Assembly (NCBI RefSeq): GCF_014303735.1
Contig: NZ_CP060296.1
Span: 1,437,501-1,501,500 of the forward strand
DNA length: 64,000 nucleotides
DNA from: Variovorax sp. PAMC28562
GTDB taxonomy: Bacteria > Pseudomonadota > Gammaproteobacteria > Burkholderiales > Burkholderiaceae_C
Reading direction: 5' to 3'
The first letter of the stretch is position 1, and every line of letters starts with the position of its first letter. Below are positions 47,063-60,685 of the stretch, in pieces. A model generated the notes under the pieces. That model did no database searches. It saw nothing but the letters and a program-made list of their open reading frames with translations, and had not been told where the DNA came from. Made by a program: the position numbers and the translations under genes.

Positions 47063-47932
47063 ATGGCTGCTGAAAACGCTGCGGAACACGGTCCAACAGC
47101 TGGTGAATACATCGTTCACCACTTGACGCATCTGCAAAGCTCCAGGCCGGGTGGCGTAGCCGATTTTTCGGTCTTCAATTTCGATTCATTGTTTTTCTCG
47201 ATCGCGCTCGGCGCGCTCGGTTGCTTTTTCTTGTGGCTGGCTGCGCGCAAGGCGACGTCGGGCGTGCCCGGACGGTTCCAGGCCTTTGTCGAACTGCTCG
47301 TCGAAATGGTCGATCAGCAGGCCAAGGGCATCGTGCACAACGCCCAGAGCCGCAAGTTCGTCGCGCCGCTCGCGCTGACGATCTTCGTGTGGATTTTCAT
47401 GCTCAACGCGATGGACCTGTTCCCGGTGGATCTGTTTCCGTTCATCTGGGAAAAGATCTATGGCGCGGCCGGTGGCGATCCGCATCACGCCTACCTTCGC
47501 GTAGTGCCGACCGCCGATCTGTCGATCAGCATGGGTATGTCGGTTGCAGTGCTGCTCATCTGCCTGTACTACAACATCAAGATCAAGGGCCTTGGCGGCT
47601 GGGTTCACGAGCTTTTCACTGCGCCCTTCGGCAATCATTGGGCGTTGTACCCGTTCAACTTCGCGATGCAGATCATCGAATTCGTCGCCAAGACGGTTTC
47701 GCATGGCATGCGGCTGTTCGGCAACATGTACGCCGGTGAGCTGATCTTTTTGCTGATCGCCCTGATGGGCGGCGCCTGGTCGCTGTCGGCGACCGGTATC
47801 CTGCTCGCGCTGGGCCACATAGTGGCTGGTACGGCGTGGGCCATCTTCCACATCCTGATCATCACGCTGCAAGCCTTCGTGTTCATGATGCTGGCGTTGG
47901 TCTACGTGGGCCAGGCCCACGATCAACATTGA
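47063..47932 (+). CDS. atpB: ATP synthase subunit a
   Basis: Stator membrane subunit with the two proton half-channels. 289 residues. The essential Arg lies in [19 protein letters not shown], and helix 6 shows [20 protein letters not shown]. It starts 16 bases after atpI. Confidence 0.97.
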   Translation: MAAENAAEHGPTAGEYIVHHLTHLQSSRPGGVADFSVFNFDSLFFSIALGALGCFFLWLAARKATSGVPGRFQAFVELLVEMVDQQAKGIVHNAQSRKFVAPLALTIFVWIFMLNAMDLFPVDLFPFIWEKIYGAAGGDPHHAYLRVVPTADLSISMGMSVAVLLICLYYNIKIKGLGGWVHELFTAPFGNHWALYPFNFAMQIIEFVAKTVSHGMRLFGNMYAGELIFLLIALMGGAWSLSATGILLALGHIVAGTAWAIFHILIITLQAFVFMMLALVYVGQAHDQH

Positions 47933-48265
<333 letters not shown>

Positions 48266-48351
48266 GTCCTTCTCGTCGGACCTTCGATGTCGTTTCCCTG
48301 TTTTCCACTGGTGAGATGGCCTCGGTTTCAATCCCATAGAGAGGGTAAAAA

Positions 48352-48822
48352 GTGAGCATTACCGGTACCCTGATCGTTCAGATGATCGTGTTCCTGATCC
48401 TGGTTGGGTTCACGATGAAATTCGTGTGGCCGCCGATCACGAAGGCGCTCGACGAGCGCGCCGCGAAAATCGCCGAAGGCCTTGCTGCTGCCGACAAGGC
48501 CAAGTCCGAACTGTCCGCCGCCAACAAGCGCGTGGAAGTCGAACTCGGCCAGGCGCGTAACGAGTCCGCGCAACGCGTGGCCGACGCCGAGCGTCGCGCA
48601 CAGGCCATCATCGAAGAAGCCAAGTCGCGTGCGACCGAAGAGGGCAGCAAGATCGTTGCCGCCGCGCGCGTCGAAGCCGATCAGCAAGCGCTGAAGGCAC
48701 GCGAAGCATTGCGCGAGCAAGTTGCAGCACTTGCCGTCAAGGGCGCAGAGCAGATCCTGCGCAAGGAAGTGAATCCGGCCGTGCACGCCGATTTGCTGGC
48801 CCGCCTGCAGACCGAGCTTTGA
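48352..48822 (+). CDS. atpF: ATP synthase subunit b
   Basis: Stator stalk subunit, 156 residues from GTG 48352. One membrane helix ([20 protein letters not shown]) followed by a long charged coiled coil rich in Ala, Lys, Glu and Arg. Only one b gene is present, as expected for a homodimeric stalk. AGAGGG lies upstream of the GTG. Confidence 0.96.
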   Translation: MSITGTLIVQMIVFLILVGFTMKFVWPPITKALDERAAKIAEGLAAADKAKSELSAANKRVEVELGQARNESAQRVADAERRAQAIIEEAKSRATEEGSKIVAAARVEADQQALKAREALREQVAALAVKGAEQILRKEVNPAVHADLLARLQTEL

Positions 48823-48828
48823 GGCACC

Positions 48829-49359
48829 ATGGCTGAACTCGCCACCATCGCACGTCCTTACGCCGAGGCGCTGTTTAAAGCGTCTTCGTCGAACCTCGGT
48901 GCCACCAGCGCCTGGCTCGACAAGCTGGCCGTGATCTCGACCGACCCTGCCTTGCTGCAGTTCGCCAGCGGCCCGCGTACGACCACCGAGCAAATGCTCG
49001 GCATCGTAACGAGTGCCAACGGTGCGCCGCTGACGGCACCTGCGCAGAACTTTCTGGGCGCGTTGCTCGACAACGGCCGCTTCGCGGTGCTGCCGGAAAT
49101 TGCGAAGCAGTTCCGGGCACTCGCGAATGCCCGAAGCGGTTCTTCGGACGCCATCGTGTACAGCGCTTTCCCAATCGACGACGCAGCCCTGGTCGGCGTG
49201 TCGGCCGCGCTCGAAAAGCGCTTCGGCCGCAAGCTGCAGGTGACGGTTCAGCAAGAGCCGGCGCTCATCGGCGGCATTCGTGTGGTGGTCGGCGACGAGG
49301 TGCTCGACACCTCTGTCAAAGCGCGCCTCGAACAAATGAAAGTTGCGCTGGCGGCCTGA
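48829..49359 (+). CDS. atpH: ATP synthase subunit delta
   Basis: Connects the stator stalk to the alpha3beta3 hexamer. 176 residues ([14 protein letters not shown] start; [20 protein letters not shown] near the C-terminus). Starts 6 bases after atpF. Confidence 0.97.
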   Translation: MAELATIARPYAEALFKASSSNLGATSAWLDKLAVISTDPALLQFASGPRTTTEQMLGIVTSANGAPLTAPAQNFLGALLDNGRFAVLPEIAKQFRALANARSGSSDAIVYSAFPIDDAALVGVSAALEKRFGRKLQVTVQQEPALIGGIRVVVGDEVLDTSVKARLEQMKVALAA

Positions 49360-49404
49360 CGGCCCCCAGCCTCCAGCCCTTTACAAAGAAAGAAGGAAAG
49401 AGTC

Positions 49405-50958
49405 ATGCAACTCAATTCCGCAGAAATTTCCGAGCTGATCAAGAGCCGTATCGAAGGCCTCGGCGTCAGCGCGAACATCCGCAATGAAGGCACTGTGGTG
49501 TCCGTTACCGACGGCATCGTGCGCGTGCATGGTCTGTCCGATGCGATGCAGGGCGAAATGCTCGAGTTTCCGCCGACAGCCGACGGCACTCCGACTTACG
49601 GGCTGGCACTGAATCTCGAGCGCGACTCCGTCGGTTCCGTGATTCTCGGCGAGTACGAGCACATCTCCGAAGGCGATACCGTGAAGTGCACGGGCCGCAT
49701 TCTCGAGGTGCCCGTGGGCCCGGAACTGATTGGCCGCGTGGTGAATGCACTGGGTCAGCCGATCGACGGCAAGGGCCCGATCAACGCCAAGATGACCGAC
49801 GTGATCGAAAAGGTCGCTCCGGGCGTGATCGCCCGCAAGTCTGTCGACCAGCCGTTGCAAACCGGTCTCAAGTCGATCGATTCGATGGTGCCGATCGGCC
49901 GCGGTCAGCGCGAGCTGATCATCGGTGACCGCCAGACCGGCAAGACCGCCGTCGCGATCGACGCGATCATCAACCAGAAGGGTCAGAACGTCACTTGCGT
50001 TTACGTCGCGATTGGCCAGAAGGCTTCCTCGATCAAGAACGTGGTGCGTGCGCTTGAGCAAGCGGGTGCTATGGACTACACCATCGTGGTCGCTGCTTCC
50101 GCATCGGAATCGGCCGCCATGCAGTACGTGTCGGCCTACTCGGGCTGCACCATGGGCGAGTATTTCCGCGACCGTGGAGAAGACGCGCTGATCGTGTACG
50201 ACGACCTTTCCAAGCAGGCCGTGGCCTACCGCCAGGTGTCGCTGCTGCTGCGTCGGCCACCAGGTCGCGAAGCCTACCCAGGCGACGTGTTCTATCTCCA
50301 CAGCCGCCTGCTCGAGCGCGCCGCCCGCGTGAACGAAAAATACGTCGAAGACTTCACCAAGGGTGCAGTCAAGGGTAAGACCGGTTCACTGACGGCGCTG
50401 CCAATCATCGAGACACAAGCCGGCGACGTGTCCGCGTTCGTGCCGACCAACGTGATCTCGATTACCGATGGCCAGATTTTTCTGGAGACCAATCTTTTCA
50501 ACGCCGGTATACGTCCTGCCATCAATGCGGGCATCTCGGTGTCGCGCGTCGGTTCGGCTGCGCAGACAAAGATCATCAAAAGTCTGTCAGGCGGCATTCG
50601 TACCGACTTGGCGCAGTACCGTGAACTGGCCGCGTTCGCGCAGTTCGCGTCCGACCTCGACGAAGCCACCCGCAAGCAACTCGACCGTGGGGCCCGCGTG
50701 ACCGAACTGCTCAAGCAGGCGCAATACAGCCCGCTGCCTGTCTCGTTGATGGGTGCGACGCTGTTCGCGGTGAACAAGGGCTTCATGGACGATCTCGAGA
50801 TCAAGAAGGTGCTGCCGTTCGAACACGGTCTGCATCAATTCCTGAAGTCGAGTTACGCACCGCTCCTCGACAAGATCGAAAAAGCCAAGGCGCTCGACAA
50901 GGATGCGGAAGCCGAATTGACGGCCGCCGTCACCGCTTTCAAGAAGTCGTTCGCCTGA
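49405..50958 (+). CDS. atpA: ATP synthase subunit alpha
   Basis: Non-catalytic nucleotide-binding subunit of F1. 517 residues, P-loop [16 protein letters not shown] and C-terminal [32 protein letters not shown] upstream of ATG 49405. Confidence 0.98.
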   Translation: MQLNSAEISELIKSRIEGLGVSANIRNEGTVVSVTDGIVRVHGLSDAMQGEMLEFPPTADGTPTYGLALNLERDSVGSVILGEYEHISEGDTVKCTGRILEVPVGPELIGRVVNALGQPIDGKGPINAKMTDVIEKVAPGVIARKSVDQPLQTGLKSIDSMVPIGRGQRELIIGDRQTGKTAVAIDAIINQKGQNVTCVYVAIGQKASSIKNVVRALEQAGAMDYTIVVAASASESAAMQYVSAYSGCTMGEYFRDRGEDALIVYDDLSKQAVAYRQVSLLLRRPPGREAYPGDVFYLHSRLLERAARVNEKYVEDFTKGAVKGKTGSLTALPIIETQAGDVSAFVPTNVISITDGQIFLETNLFNAGIRPAINAGISVSRVGSAAQTKIIKSLSGGIRTDLAQYRELAAFAQFASDLDEATRKQLDRGARVTELLKQAQYSPLPVSLMGATLFAVNKGFMDDLEIKKVLPFEHGLHQFLKSSYAPLLDKIEKAKALDKDAEAELTAAVTAFKKSFA

Positions 50959-50991
50959 TCGCCCCGATCGACCTGACGACAAGGAACTGAC

Positions 50992-53333
<2,342 letters not shown>

Positions 53334-53345
53334 CAAGGAATCACC

Positions 53346-53765
53346 ATGGCAGGCACTATTCATGTGGACGTGGTCAGCGCGGAAGAGTCGATCTTCTCGG
53401 GCGAAGCCAAGTTCGTCGCGCTGCCCGGTGAAGCCGGCGAGCTCGGCATCTTTCCGCGCCACACGCCGCTGATCACGCGCATCCGTCCGGGGGCCGTGCG
53501 AATCGAGATGGCCGACGGCGGCGAAGAGTTCGTCTTCGTGGCGGGCGGCATTCTCGAAGTGCAGCCGCACTCGGTCACCGTGCTCTCCGACACCGCCATC
53601 CGCGGGAAGGACCTCGACGACGAGAAGGCCAACGTTGCCAAGGCAGCTGCCGAAGAAGCGCTCAAGAACGCCAAGACCGACATCGACATCGCGATGGCGC
53701 AATCGGAGCTTGCGGTCATGGCGGCACAACTCGCGGCACTGCGCAAATACCGCGACAAGAAGTGA
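53346..53765 (+). CDS. atpC: ATP synthase subunit epsilon
   Basis: Rotor subunit that can inhibit ATP hydrolysis. 139 residues, beta-sandwich ([40 protein letters not shown]) and C-terminal two-helix part. Last gene of the operon; terminator at 53789. Confidence 0.97.
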   Translation: MAGTIHVDVVSAEESIFSGEAKFVALPGEAGELGIFPRHTPLITRIRPGAVRIEMADGGEEFVFVAGGILEVQPHSVTVLSDTAIRGKDLDDEKANVAKAAAEEALKNAKTDIDIAMAQSELAVMAAQLAALRKYRDKK

Positions 53766-53788
53766 TCGTCACGCGTACTTGAGATCAG

Positions 53789-53809
53789 GCCGCCTCCGGG
53801 CGGCTTTTT
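53789..53809 (+). terminator. Intrinsic terminator of the atp operon
   Basis: GCCGCC (53789-53794), loop TCCG, GGCGGC (53799-53804), then five T residues. Confidence 0.88.
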
Positions 53810-53841
53810 CGTGGCTGCACCAAAGCGGGCCCCATCGCAAC

Positions 53842-53901
53842 ACTTCGAACTAAACATATCCGAAGTTCAGCCTTGTCTGGCTGAAGCCGCGCCTCTAATA
53901 T
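53842..53901 (+). promoter_or_regulatory. Promoter and candidate operator of the ROK regulator operon
   Basis: -35 TTGTCT (53873-53878) and -10 TAATAT (53896-53901) with a 17-base spacer. The -35 box is exactly the centre of a perfect inverted repeat TTCAGCC / GGCTGAA (53866-53872 and 53879-53885). A second inverted repeat, ACTTCG / CGAAGT (53842-53847, 53861-53866), lies directly upstream. A repressor bound here would block RNA polymerase, so autoregulation by the ROK protein is plausible. Confidence 0.6.
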
Positions 53902-53938
53902 TCGCGTTCGCCCGGCATCAAGACCGGCGCAACGAGAC

Positions 53939-55156
53939 ATGGAGACACAACGCTTGGCACGTTGGAGCGCACTCACCGCTGACGAGATGCAACTGCTGGA
54001 GACGACCTTTTGGTCGACCGGCGGTTCGCGCCATGGCATGGCGGAGCGCCTTGGCTTTTCCAAAAGCAAAGCCAATGCGCTGATCGCCGGGCTCGTCGAT
54101 CAAGGTCTGCTCGCCGAGTCGGGACTGCAAAAATCCTCCGGCGGTCGCCGCGCAGAGAACCTTCAACTGAACGTCGCGCTCGGCGTGCTCATCGGCATCG
54201 ACATCGGCGCGACCAGCATCGACGTCGCCGTGCTGGGGCCCGACCTCACTGTGCTGGCGCACCACTCCGAGCCGGCCGATGTGCGCGACGGCCCCGGCGT
54301 CTTGCTGGCCCGCGTGCGCACCTTGATGCGCGAGTTGCTTACCCGATGCGGCAGCAGCGCCAAAGAGGTGATCGGCATCGGCATCGGTGTGCCTGGTCCG
54401 GTCAACTTCGAGAACGGTCAGCTGGTCAACCCGCCGTTGATGCCGGCATGGGACAGCTTCTCGATCCGCGACTACCTGCGCGAAGACTATGCCGCACCCG
54501 TCTTCGTCGACAACGACGTCAACCTGATGGCGCTCGGCGAACTCTGGCGCCTGCAACGCTCGCTCTCCAACTTTCTGGTGATCAAGGTCGGCACAGGCAT
54601 CGGCTGCGGCATCGTGTGCCACGGCGAGGTGTACCGCGGTGCTGCCGGTGCGGCGGGCGACGTCGGCCACATCTGCGTCGACCAGGAAGGGCCGCGCTGT
54701 CATTGCGGCAACCTCGGGTGTGTCGAAGTGATGGCGGCGGGCCCGGCGATCACGCGCATGGCCGTGGCGGCGGCAGAAGCGGGCCAGAGCGCCGCGCTGG
54801 CCGAATGCCTGCGTGCCCACGGAACGATCGAAGCGCTCGACGTCGGCCACGCCAGCCGCGAAGGCGACGCTGCGGCCAACGCCATCATCCAGCGCGCCGG
54901 CAGTCTGATAGGCCAGATGCTGGCGTCGGTCGTCAACTTCTTCAATCCATCGCACGTGTTCATCGGCGGCGGCATCACGCGCATCGGCCCGCTCTTTCTG
55001 GCGTCGGTCCGTCAGAGCGTTTACCAGCGGTCGCTGGCGCTCTCGACGCGGCATCTCGAAATTCAGTACACGCCGCTGGGCACGCAGGGCGGTTTGATCG
55101 GCGCGGGCGTGCTTGCCATGCAAGAGACGCTCAGGGTGCGTGGAGTGGCGCCATGA
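53939..55156 (+). CDS. ROK family transcriptional regulator
   Basis: A 405-residue NagC/XylR-like protein. N-terminal winged HTH about 15-75 (RHGMAERLGFSKSKANALIA) followed by a sugar-kinase-like ROK domain, with GIDIGATSIDVAVLG (phosphate loop) and the zinc motif CHCGNLGCVEV. ROK regulators repress sugar-uptake genes and release DNA on binding the sugar. It overlaps the transporter ATPase start by 4 bases (ATGA), so it controls or senses the sugar taken up by this cluster. The sugar is unknown. Confidence 0.92.
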   Translation: METQRLARWSALTADEMQLLETTFWSTGGSRHGMAERLGFSKSKANALIAGLVDQGLLAESGLQKSSGGRRAENLQLNVALGVLIGIDIGATSIDVAVLGPDLTVLAHHSEPADVRDGPGVLLARVRTLMRELLTRCGSSAKEVIGIGIGVPGPVNFENGQLVNPPLMPAWDSFSIRDYLREDYAAPVFVDNDVNLMALGELWRLQRSLSNFLVIKVGTGIGCGIVCHGEVYRGAAGAAGDVGHICVDQEGPRCHCGNLGCVEVMAAGPAITRMAVAAAEAGQSAALAECLRAHGTIEALDVGHASREGDAAANAIIQRAGSLIGQMLASVVNFFNPSHVFIGGGITRIGPLFLASVRQSVYQRSLALSTRHLEIQYTPLGTQGGLIGAGVLAMQETLRVRGVAP

Positions 55157-56682
55157 TCAGTGGCTCCGGCGTGTCGGTCGAGTTCGACAACGTTGTCAAG
55201 GCGTTCGGTGCGGTGCAGGTGCTGCACGGCGTGAGTTTCGCCCTGGCACCTGGTCGCGTCTATGGCCTGCTCGGTGAAAACGGCGCCGGCAAGTCGACGT
55301 TGATGAAGATCCTGGCCGGCTACGAGCCGTTGACCGGCGGCGCGTTGCGCGTCAACGGCACGCAGCAGGTATTCACAAGCTCGAGAGACGCCGAGGCGCT
55401 TGGCATCGTGCTGATTCACCAGGAGTTCAATCTCGCTGAAGATCTGAGCGTCGCGCAAAACATCTTCCTGGGGCACGAGAAAAAAAGAGGCTGGCTGCTC
55501 GACGACGCCTCGATGGAACGCGACGCTGCCGCTGCACTCGCGCAGGTCGGACTGCAGGTCGACCCGACGACCAAGGTGCGCCGCCTCATCGTCGCCGAGA
55601 AGCAACTGGTCGAGATCGCCAAGGCCGTCGCGCGTCGCGCCCGGCTCCTCATCATGGACGAGCCAACCGCCACGCTCACTCCAGGCGAGACCGAACGCCT
55701 CTTCAAGCTCATTGCGCAACTGCGTGCCGATGGCGTGACCATCGTCTACATCTCGCACAAGCTCGATGAAGTCGAGCGCGTGACCGACGAAGTGATCGTG
55801 ATGCGCGATGGCCGATTCGTCGCGCGCTCGTTGACGGCCGACATCACACGCCATCAGATGGCGAACCTCATGGTCGGCCGCGAACTGTCGGACCTGTACC
55901 CTCCGCGCGACGTGGTCGTGACGGCCGATGCGCCCGCGATGACGGTGCGCAATTTCAGCGTGCCCGGTTGGGCGCAGGGCGCGAGCTTCGAAGTGCGCCC
56001 CGGCGAAATCCTCGGCTTCGCCGGCCTTGTCGGCGCTGGTCGAACCGAACTCTTCGAAGGTCTGCTCGGCTTGCGGCCCGCGAGCGGCAGCGTGGAGATG
56101 CTCGGCAAGCCGGTGCCCGGCGCCGCCGGATGGCGCAACCCGCGCGATGCTGCCAAGCATGGGCTGACCTACCTCAGCGAAGACCGCAAGGGGAAGGGCC
56201 TCCACGTCGATTTCGGACTGCGCCAGAACCTCACGCTGATGGCGCTCGAGCGCTACGCCCAGCCTTGGCTAAAGCCTGATGTGGAGCGCGCGGCGCTGAC
56301 CGAGGCGATAAAGGACTTTGGCATTCGCACCGGCTCACCCGACGTCAAGGCGTCCTCGCTGTCGGGGGGCAATCAGCAGAAGCTGGCACTCGCCAAAGTG
56401 CTGCAGCCGCACCCGAAGGTCGTGGTGCTCGACGAGCCGACGCGTGGCGTCGACGTGGGCGCCAAGCGCGACATCTATTTCCTGATCCAGCGACTCGCCC
56501 GTGAAGGGCTCGCAGTGATCGTCATCTCGTCCGAGCTGATGGAACTGATCGGCCTGTGTCACCGCGTGGCGGTGATGCGTGCAGGCCGCATCGTCGCCAC
56601 GCTGGACGCAGAGCATCTGACAGAAGAGGAGCTGATCGCTCATGCCACCGGAACCGCAAATGCCACCGCCCAAGCTGACTGA
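55153..56682 (+). CDS. Sugar ABC transporter ATP-binding protein (RbsA/XylG/MglA type)
   Basis: A double ATPase of 509 residues for the CUT2 family. First domain: Walker [18 protein letters not shown], Walker [12 protein letters not shown]; signature region reads [14 protein letters not shown]. Second domain: degenerate Walker A ([19 protein letters not shown]), signature [15 protein letters not shown], Walker [13 protein letters not shown]. The second-domain Walker A lacks the Lys, as is usual for this family. Confidence 0.96.
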   Translation: MISGSGVSVEFDNVVKAFGAVQVLHGVSFALAPGRVYGLLGENGAGKSTLMKILAGYEPLTGGALRVNGTQQVFTSSRDAEALGIVLIHQEFNLAEDLSVAQNIFLGHEKKRGWLLDDASMERDAAAALAQVGLQVDPTTKVRRLIVAEKQLVEIAKAVARRARLLIMDEPTATLTPGETERLFKLIAQLRADGVTIVYISHKLDEVERVTDEVIVMRDGRFVARSLTADITRHQMANLMVGRELSDLYPPRDVVVTADAPAMTVRNFSVPGWAQGASFEVRPGEILGFAGLVGAGRTELFEGLLGLRPASGSVEMLGKPVPGAAGWRNPRDAAKHGLTYLSEDRKGKGLHVDFGLRQNLTLMALERYAQPWLKPDVERAALTEAIKDFGIRTGSPDVKASSLSGGNQQKLALAKVLQPHPKVVVLDEPTRGVDVGAKRDIYFLIQRLAREGLAVIVISSELMELIGLCHRVAVMRAGRIVATLDAEHLTEEELIAHATGTANATAQAD

Positions 56683-57676
56683 ATCGACCGAGTCGACCCA
56701 TCGCGCCGAGGCTCGGCCGCGCTGGACGGAGCGACTGCGCGCCGTCGGTCCGGTGCTCGGACTCGTGCTCCTTTGCATCGTCGGTACGGCGCTCAACAGC
56801 GATTTCGCGACCGTCGACAACGCGATGAACGTGCTCACGCGCACTGCCTTCATCGGCATCATCGCGGTGGGCATGTGCTTCGTCATCATCTCGGGCGGCA
56901 TCGACTTGTCGGTGGGCTCGATGGCGGCGCTGATCGCGGGTAGCGTGATCATGTTCATCAACTGGGCCGGACCGGCATTCGGCTCGCCCTTGCTCGCGGT
57001 GGTCACGGGCGCGGTGCTGGCGGTCGCGCTGGGCGCCGTGTTCGGGCTGGCGCACGGCCTGCTCATCACCAAGGGGCGCATCGAGCCCTTCATCGTGACG
57101 CTCGGCACCCTTGGCATTTTTCGCGCCTATCTCACCTACTTCGCCGACGGCGGTGCACTCACGCTCGACAACAACCTGTCGGATCTCTACGCACCGGTGT
57201 ACTACGCCAGTCTTTTCAGCATTCCGATCCCGGTGTGGGTCTTCGTGATCGTTGCCATCATCGGCGGCATCATCCTCAACCGCACCGCGTATGGCCGCTA
57301 CGTGCAGGCGATCGGATCGAACGAACAAGTGGCGCGCTACGCCGCTGTCGATGTCGACCGCGTGAAGATCATGACTTACGTGCTGCTCGGCGTATGCGTC
57401 GGGATCGCGACGCTGTTGTACGTGCCTCGTCTCGGCTCCGCTTCGCCGACCACTGGCATCTTGTGGGAGCTCGAAGCCATCGCAGCCGTGATCGTCGGCG
57501 GCACGGCGTTGAAAGGCGGCGCGGGCAGCATCACCGGTACGGTCATCGGCGCCATCCTGCTCTCGGTCATCAGCAACATCCTGAACCTCACCAGCGTCAT
57601 CAGCGTGTACCTCAATGCGGCGGTGCAGGGTTTCGTGATCATCAGCGTCGCGTTCCTGCAGCGCGGTCGTCGCTAG
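56642..57676 (+). CDS. Sugar ABC transporter permease (RbsC type)
   Basis: Single permease of 344 residues forming a homodimer in CUT2 transporters, with about eight to ten helices and the motifs [49 protein letters not shown] and [19 protein letters not shown]. It overlaps the ATPase gene by 41 bases, so its Pro/Thr/Glu-rich N-terminus (about 35 residues) is read in another frame of that gene. A later ATG at 56660 is also possible. Confidence 0.95.
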   Translation: MPPEPQMPPPKLTESTESTHRAEARPRWTERLRAVGPVLGLVLLCIVGTALNSDFATVDNAMNVLTRTAFIGIIAVGMCFVIISGGIDLSVGSMAALIAGSVIMFINWAGPAFGSPLLAVVTGAVLAVALGAVFGLAHGLLITKGRIEPFIVTLGTLGIFRAYLTYFADGGALTLDNNLSDLYAPVYYASLFSIPIPVWVFVIVAIIGGIILNRTAYGRYVQAIGSNEQVARYAAVDVDRVKIMTYVLLGVCVGIATLLYVPRLGSASPTTGILWELEAIAAVIVGGTALKGGAGSITGTVIGAILLSVISNILNLTSVISVYLNAAVQGFVIISVAFLQRGRR

Positions 57677-57740
57677 TTCGATTTTCGGTTTCGCTTCCGT
57701 TTTCCGTTCCCGTTTCATCAACCAAAAGGAGACATCCAGC

Positions 57741-58733
57741 ATGACAAACACCACTCAACACATGACCCGAAATTTCAGTCGACGCATTGCGCTCACGGCC
57801 GTGGCCGCAGCCGCCATCGGGCTGGCCAGCGCATCCGCGTTCGCCGACGAAAAGGTCAACCTCGGCGTGTCCATTCCGGCAGCGACGCACAGCTTCATGG
57901 GCGGCATCAACTACTGGGCCAACCAGGCGAAGAAGGATCTGGAAAAGGCACACAAGGGCTTGAAGATCACGATCAAGACGGCGGCCAACGCGCCGGAGCA
58001 GGCCAACCAGCTGCAGGACTTGTCGACGGTCACCAAGATCAACGCGCTGGTCGTGTTCCCGTTCGAGTCTGCGGCCCTCACCAAGCCGGTCGCGCAGGTC
58101 AAGGCCAAGGGCGCCTACGTGACCGTGGTCGACCGCGGCCTGACCGACACCAGCGCGCAAGACGCCTACGTGGCGGGCGACAACACGGCCTTCGGCAAGA
58201 TCCCGGCTGAGTACATCGTGAAGACGCTCGGCGGCAAGGGCAACGTGGTCGCACTGCGCGGCATCGCGACCACGCTCGACAACGAACGCATGGACGCCTT
58301 CAACGCGGTGCTCAAGGGCAGTCCGGATGTGAAGCTGCTCGATGCCAAGTACGCCAACTGGAACCGCGACGATGCCTTCAAGGTCACGCAGGACTACCTC
58401 ACGCGTTTCAAGGAAATCGACGCCATCTGGGCTGCTGACGACGACATGGCGGTGGGCGTCGAAAAAGCCATTGCGCAGGCCAAGCGCACGGACATCAAGA
58501 TCATCTTCGGCGGCGCCGGTGCCAAGGGCGCAGTCAAGACCATCATGGACGGCAGCGACCCGCGCATCAAGGCCGACGTGAGCTACTCGCCCAAGTTCAT
58601 CTACGACGCGATCAAGCTCACGGCCGAAGCGCGGCTCAAGGGCGAGAAGCTGCCGGCGACGACGATCATTCCTTCGGTGCTCATCACCAAGGACAACGCC
58701 AAGGATTTCTACCATCCTGATTCGCCGTTCTGA
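57741..58733 (+). CDS. Sugar ABC transporter substrate-binding protein
   Basis: Periplasmic binding protein of the ribose/galactose group, 330 residues with a long signal peptide (RRIALTAVAAAAIGLASASA, cleavage before DEKVNLG). Ligand-domain markers include GVSIPAATHSFMGGINYWAN, VVDRGLTDTSAQDAYVAGDN and AIWAADDDMAVGVEKA. AAAGGAG upstream of the ATG. Ligand unknown; ribose, xylose or inositol types are all possible. Confidence 0.95.
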   Translation: MTNTTQHMTRNFSRRIALTAVAAAAIGLASASAFADEKVNLGVSIPAATHSFMGGINYWANQAKKDLEKAHKGLKITIKTAANAPEQANQLQDLSTVTKINALVVFPFESAALTKPVAQVKAKGAYVTVVDRGLTDTSAQDAYVAGDNTAFGKIPAEYIVKTLGGKGNVVALRGIATTLDNERMDAFNAVLKGSPDVKLLDAKYANWNRDDAFKVTQDYLTRFKEIDAIWAADDDMAVGVEKAIAQAKRTDIKIIFGGAGAKGAVKTIMDGSDPRIKADVSYSPKFIYDAIKLTAEARLKGEKLPATTIIPSVLITKDNAKDFYHPDSPF

Positions 58734-58769
58734 TCTTGGTCCGGTGCAGACTTTGCGCACTTTGCGAAC

Positions 58770-59936
58770 ATGATCTCTGAAAATTTTCGCAAGCTGCGCT
58801 ACGCGATGGTCGGCGGTGGCCGCGATGCCTTCATCGGCGCGGTGCACCGCAAGGCCATCGCGCTCGATGGGCAAGTGGACCTCGTGGCGGGTGCGTTGTC
58901 GTCCAGCCCCGAGAAGGCCCACGCATCGGGTCGCGACCTGTTCCTGGCCGACGATCGCAATCATGGTGACTGGCAAAGCCTGCTCGCGGACGAACTCACG
59001 CGACCGATCGATGAGCGCATCGATTTCGTCTCGATCGTCACGCCCAATCACGTGCACTTTCCGGTGGCGCAGGCCTTCGTCGACGCCGGCTTTCACGTGG
59101 TGTGCGACAAGCCGCTGGTGCACACACGGGCGCAGGCCGACGCGTTGATTGCAGCGGTGCAGCGGCAGGGCACGGTGTTCGGCGTGACCTACAACTACAC
59201 CGGCTATCCGATGGTCCGCCAGGCACGCGAGATGGTGCGCGCGGGTCAGCTCGGCACGCTGCGCAAGGTGGTCGTCGAATACAACCAGGGATGGCTTGCG
59301 ACGCAGCTCGAAGCCGGCGGAACCAACAAACAGGCCGACTGGCGCACTGACCCGGCGCGGAGCGGGGCTGCAGGCGCCATCGGCGACATCGGCTCCCATG
59401 CGGAGAACCTGATCGCGACCGTCACCGGTCTCGACATCGAAGCCCTTTGTGCCGATCTTTCGGCACTGGTACCGGGCCGTGCACTCGACGACGACGGCAG
59501 TCTGCTGCTGCGGTTTGCCGGTGGCGCGCGCGGCGTGCTGATCGCGTCGCAGGTCAATACGGGCGTCGAAAACGACTTGCGGCTGCGCGTGTCGGGGACG
59601 CTCGGCACGATCGAGTGGCGGCAAGAGCAGCCGAGCCAGCTCGTGCATCTGCCGCACGACGGACCCAAGCAGATCCTGACGCGCGGCTCGCCGTGGTTAT
59701 GCGAATCGGCACGGCGCGCAAGCCGGCTGCCGAGCGGCCATCCGGAAGGGTTCATCGAAGCCTTCGCCAATGTCTATGCGGGCATCGCAGCAGACATACG
59801 CGCCAGACTCGCGGGCACGACCGCCGACGCGATGACGGCCGACTACCCGCGCGTGGAAGACGGCGCACGCGGGGTGCGTTTCATCGAGCGCACCGTTGCG
59901 TCGGCCGCCAGCGACGCCAAGTGGACGGCTTGGTGA
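58770..59936 (+). CDS. Gfo/Idh/MocA family oxidoreductase
   Basis: NAD(P)-dependent sugar or inositol dehydrogenase of 388 residues. Rossmann motif [19 protein letters not shown]-like [13 protein letters not shown], then the C-terminal beta-sheet domain ([19 protein letters not shown]). Long spacing of the substrate-binding Lys (CDKPL) and GDIGSH fits the family. Last gene of the ROK-ABC cluster and probably the first oxidation step for the imported sugar. Confidence 0.92.
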   Translation: MISENFRKLRYAMVGGGRDAFIGAVHRKAIALDGQVDLVAGALSSSPEKAHASGRDLFLADDRNHGDWQSLLADELTRPIDERIDFVSIVTPNHVHFPVAQAFVDAGFHVVCDKPLVHTRAQADALIAAVQRQGTVFGVTYNYTGYPMVRQAREMVRAGQLGTLRKVVVEYNQGWLATQLEAGGTNKQADWRTDPARSGAAGAIGDIGSHAENLIATVTGLDIEALCADLSALVPGRALDDDGSLLLRFAGGARGVLIASQVNTGVENDLRLRVSGTLGTIEWRQEQPSQLVHLPHDGPKQILTRGSPWLCESARRASRLPSGHPEGFIEAFANVYAGIAADIRARLAGTTADAMTADYPRVEDGARGVRFIERTVASAASDAKWTAW

Positions 59937-60032
59937 CAATGGCTGTCGCGCCGAGCTAGGCCGATCGCACTATTTCGCGGCAGCGAGCAGCGCGGTACAA
60001 GCTCGGATTGTTTCCATCGTTCGGAGTCCTCC

Positions 60033-60563
60033 ATGAAGATTCGTCTGCCCGTCGCTGCACTTTGCCTGTTGTCGTGCATCGCCGCGACACCTGCGTTTGC
60101 CATCGACTACCCCGCGCGCAAGCCCGGCCTTTGGGAAATGAAGGTCGGCGACGGCACTGCCGCTGCCGCGGACCAGACCATCCAGCAGTGCATCGACGCG
60201 AGCAGCGACCAGGCGATGCGCGACATGGCGCAAGGCTTGGGCGCGGGCACGGGCAAGGACGCTTGCTCGAAGCAGGACATGCGCAAAGCGGGCAGCACGA
60301 CGGTCATCGATTCGGTGTGCAAGGTCGGTACGAGCATTGCAACCACGCACGCCGTTGTCACGGGCGACCTGAGCACCGGATACAGGATGGACAGCACCTC
60401 GACATACCAGCCGCCGTTCATGGGCAAGACCGACGGCAAGGCGGTGATGGACGCCAAGTGGGTGGGCCCGTGCAAGGCCGACCAGAAGCCTGGCGACATG
60501 ATCATGTCGAACGGGATGAAGATGAACATCATGGACATGATGGGTGGCGCGAAGAAGAAGTAG
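60033..60563 (+). CDS. DUF3617 family exported protein
   Basis: A 176-residue periplasmic protein with a signal peptide (PVAALCLLSCIAATPAFA) and the DUF3617 start 'PARKPGLWEMKVGD'. Four further Cys (CIDA, ACSK, SVCKVG, GPCKAD) likely form two disulfides. The C-terminus is Met-rich (GDMIMSNGMKMNIMDMM), which might bind copper, though this is speculation. Function unknown. GGAG lies upstream of ATG 60033. Confidence 0.85.
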   Translation: MKIRLPVAALCLLSCIAATPAFAIDYPARKPGLWEMKVGDGTAAAADQTIQQCIDASSDQAMRDMAQGLGAGTGKDACSKQDMRKAGSTTVIDSVCKVGTSIATTHAVVTGDLSTGYRMDSTSTYQPPFMGKTDGKAVMDAKWVGPCKADQKPGDMIMSNGMKMNIMDMMGGAKKK

Positions 60564-60685
60564 CGGTTTCCCGGTAGCTGCGGGGAGCGCAGCGCACCGC
60601 GTCGCGGGCGTAGGCGGCTGCCCACAGCGCTTCGCGGCGCCCCAACGGCCAAGTTCGCGCTGCCTGCGCCTACGATCCGTTGCAC

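Noticed and set aside
53939..55156. Reading the ROK gene as a plain sugar kinase
   Set aside because: A winged helix-turn-helix precedes the ROK domain, so regulator is the better call.
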